From: Hoplostethus atlanticus
Lineage: Eukaryota; Chordata; Actinopteri; Trachichthyiformes; Trachichthyidae
Reading direction: 5' to 3'
NCBI GenBank assembly: GCA_034670405.1
Contig: JAXDDX010000012.1
Location: 248,001 to 312,000 of the forward strand
DNA length: 64,000 nucleotides
The notes under the pieces are model-generated. The model saw only the letters and a list, made by a program, of their open reading frames with translations. It made no database searches and was not told where the DNA came from. This document shows positions 62,518 to 64,000 of this stretch, piece by piece; the stretch's first letter is position 1; each line of letters begins with the position of its first letter. The position numbers and the translations under genes are program-made.

Positions 62518-64000
62518 CTGGTTGAGGGCAAACAAATGAGAAAACACAGTAAGAATACACATAAATACAACAGGACTTTGTCTATCTGAACCCCTGGGAT
62601 AGCTGAATGGAGGCTCATCCACAGCAATTGAAATGATGCGTGTGCACATATTGCAAAATGCCCGATGAGGTCTATTATGGTTCAAACGCTTATGGCTGCA
62701 CGTATCAACTAGGAAAGTCCAACTACTGCACATGAATAGTAATAATTTTGTTCATCATGTCCATTTGGCAGACTAATCATTTTGATGTCTGCTTCATCCT
62801 TCTGAGGTTTAAGTCATGAACACATTGGAACATGACCAGCTGCATTTGCACCATTTGATCCTTGGATAATTGGTGGACCATAAAAAAACGGATTTTGCAG
62901 TTTAAAAATCAACCTCACACTGGCACAAGACCTTGAGCCGGGCTCATCTCACAAACAGCTTGTCATGTAATAACTAAGTCGGCTTCATGTTGGGTGAGAC
63001 GTGAACTTATTCAGGCTGAGCGGTCAGCCCATGAACTCAAAAAAGTGCTTATGAAGAGTTAACGTGCATTGTCATTTCAGCGGCCGAATGACTCACTGAA
63101 CAAATTTAGAGTCCTTTTAAGGAAGCTACCCAACTTCCCTTCCAACATGAGCTATTCAGCTGCTTTTCCTCACGCATAGCACTGACATGCAATCACATCC
63201 TTCCTCAGTGTCAGGCATTTACTCACTGTACAGATATACTGGCTTCAATTTGACTCAAAGCTATCAAACTTGAAAGGCAAGGCCATTCATTAGGAGGTGC
63301 ATATGGCAGAGAAAGAGGAGCTTTGACAGGGCAGATGAAAAAAAAAATCCTCAAGGCATACTCTTCTGCAATCTTACACAATATTTTCCGGCTGCACTAG
63401 TACCTACTCATGCAAGCAGGCTGTATTGGCTATTGCTGACATTTGATAGCCTCACATTGTGCAGCCCATTCAAATCCCAGGACGGCTCACGTCACGCAAA
63501 TGCATGTGTTTAAATGGAATAAATCTATGTCATGGAGAAACACAATAAACAGGTGGGAGAATACTAGCAAAACCTTCCTCCTAAACAAGACAAATGAAAG
63601 ATGAAATGCTGTGATACCATGAAGGCTCAAAATGTAGATTTTTAAAATGCTGTGATGGAAAGACCACAAGCGCCAAAATAAACTACATTATCTTACAGTA
63701 ATAATAATAATAATAATAATAATATCAATAATAATATCTAAAATGTATAATTTGCACGACAGAGGCAAAGCACTGCATCTGATTTCCCTGAATCGATTGG
63801 CGGACTGAATTCAAACTACAGCCTACTTCCTCGTACAGCCGCAGCCATTTGACAGACTATGAAACTGCGATCACTTCTCGCACGAGTGAAACCCAGTGCC
63901 GGTGGACTAGCCAGGCACCAGAACCCAGCTGGTAAAATAACTCATGCTCGAAATACAGCCGACCAGTAAAGCACCACCACCGCCACGCTGCTGCTGCTGC
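62518..64000 (-). other. klf6: klf6 intron 1 / upstream sequence (partial)
   Basis: I looked on the minus strand for exon 1 motifs (MCSIFQELQ, EEYWQQ) and found none, so exon 1 and the promoter are to the right of the window. A TAA/AAT trinucleotide repeat lies at about 63700-63735. The last 20 bases contain a CTG repeat start. Confidence 0.65.
63700..63735. repeat. AAT trinucleotide microsatellite
   Basis: About eight TAA units followed by an interrupted continuation (TAATATCAATAATAA). Confidence 0.9.

Noticed and set aside
62518-62733. Upstream extension of the klf6 exon 2 frame to an ATG at 62733
   Set aside because: KLF6 similarity begins exactly at [10 protein letters not shown] after a good 3' splice site; the extension is intron 1.
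62518-64000. klf6 exon 1
   Set aside because: No sequence encoding MCSIFQELQ or EEYWQQ on the minus strand.

Overview
This is vertebrate nuclear DNA, almost certainly from a ray-finned (teleost) fish. It has small GT-AG introns, very many CA/GT and GA/CT microsatellites, and decayed teleost-type transposons (L2-clade LINEs, hAT and other inverted-repeat elements, a tRNA-derived SINE). The two gene ends have the relative placement of PFKP and KLF6 on human 10p15. There are no operons, bacterial genes, CRISPR arrays, or tRNA or rRNA genes.

Left end (1-6785, + strand): the 3' part of pfkp, platelet-type ATP-dependent 6-phosphofructokinase. Eight coding exons can be placed to the base, followed by the stop codon, 3' UTR and AATAAA signal. 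The main discovery candidate is here. Two homologous exons, at 672-824 and 2233-2385, are both exactly 153 nt and phase 0-0. Both are open and have good splice sites, and they encode alternative versions of the same 51-residue segment in the effector-binding half of the enzyme. They look like a mutually exclusive exon pair. The second exon resembles liver-type PFK more than platelet-type.

Middle (6786-57650): about 51 kb with no convincing protein-coding gene. It holds microsatellites and minisatellites, a SINE remnant, an internally deleted L2-type LINE (20446-22480), a LINE fragment next to a hAT element with perfect 8-bp target-site duplications (36900-37925), three copies of an inverted-repeat element (45199, 49124, 53789), and several AT-rich, repeat-poor blocks that could be conserved enhancers. 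Human has PITRM1 between PFKP and KLF6; I see no trace of it here.

Right end (57660-64000, - strand): klf6, a Krueppel-like zinc-finger transcription factor. Exons 2, 3 and 4 are complete (252 codons with all three C2H2 fingers). A probable 2.8 kb 3' UTR follows. Exon 1 and the promoter lie beyond the right edge. pfkp and klf6 converge, so both 3' ends face the gene-poor interval. The two genes are not known to act together; the interval more plausibly serves klf6, a regulated developmental and injury-response factor, than the metabolic gene pfkp.
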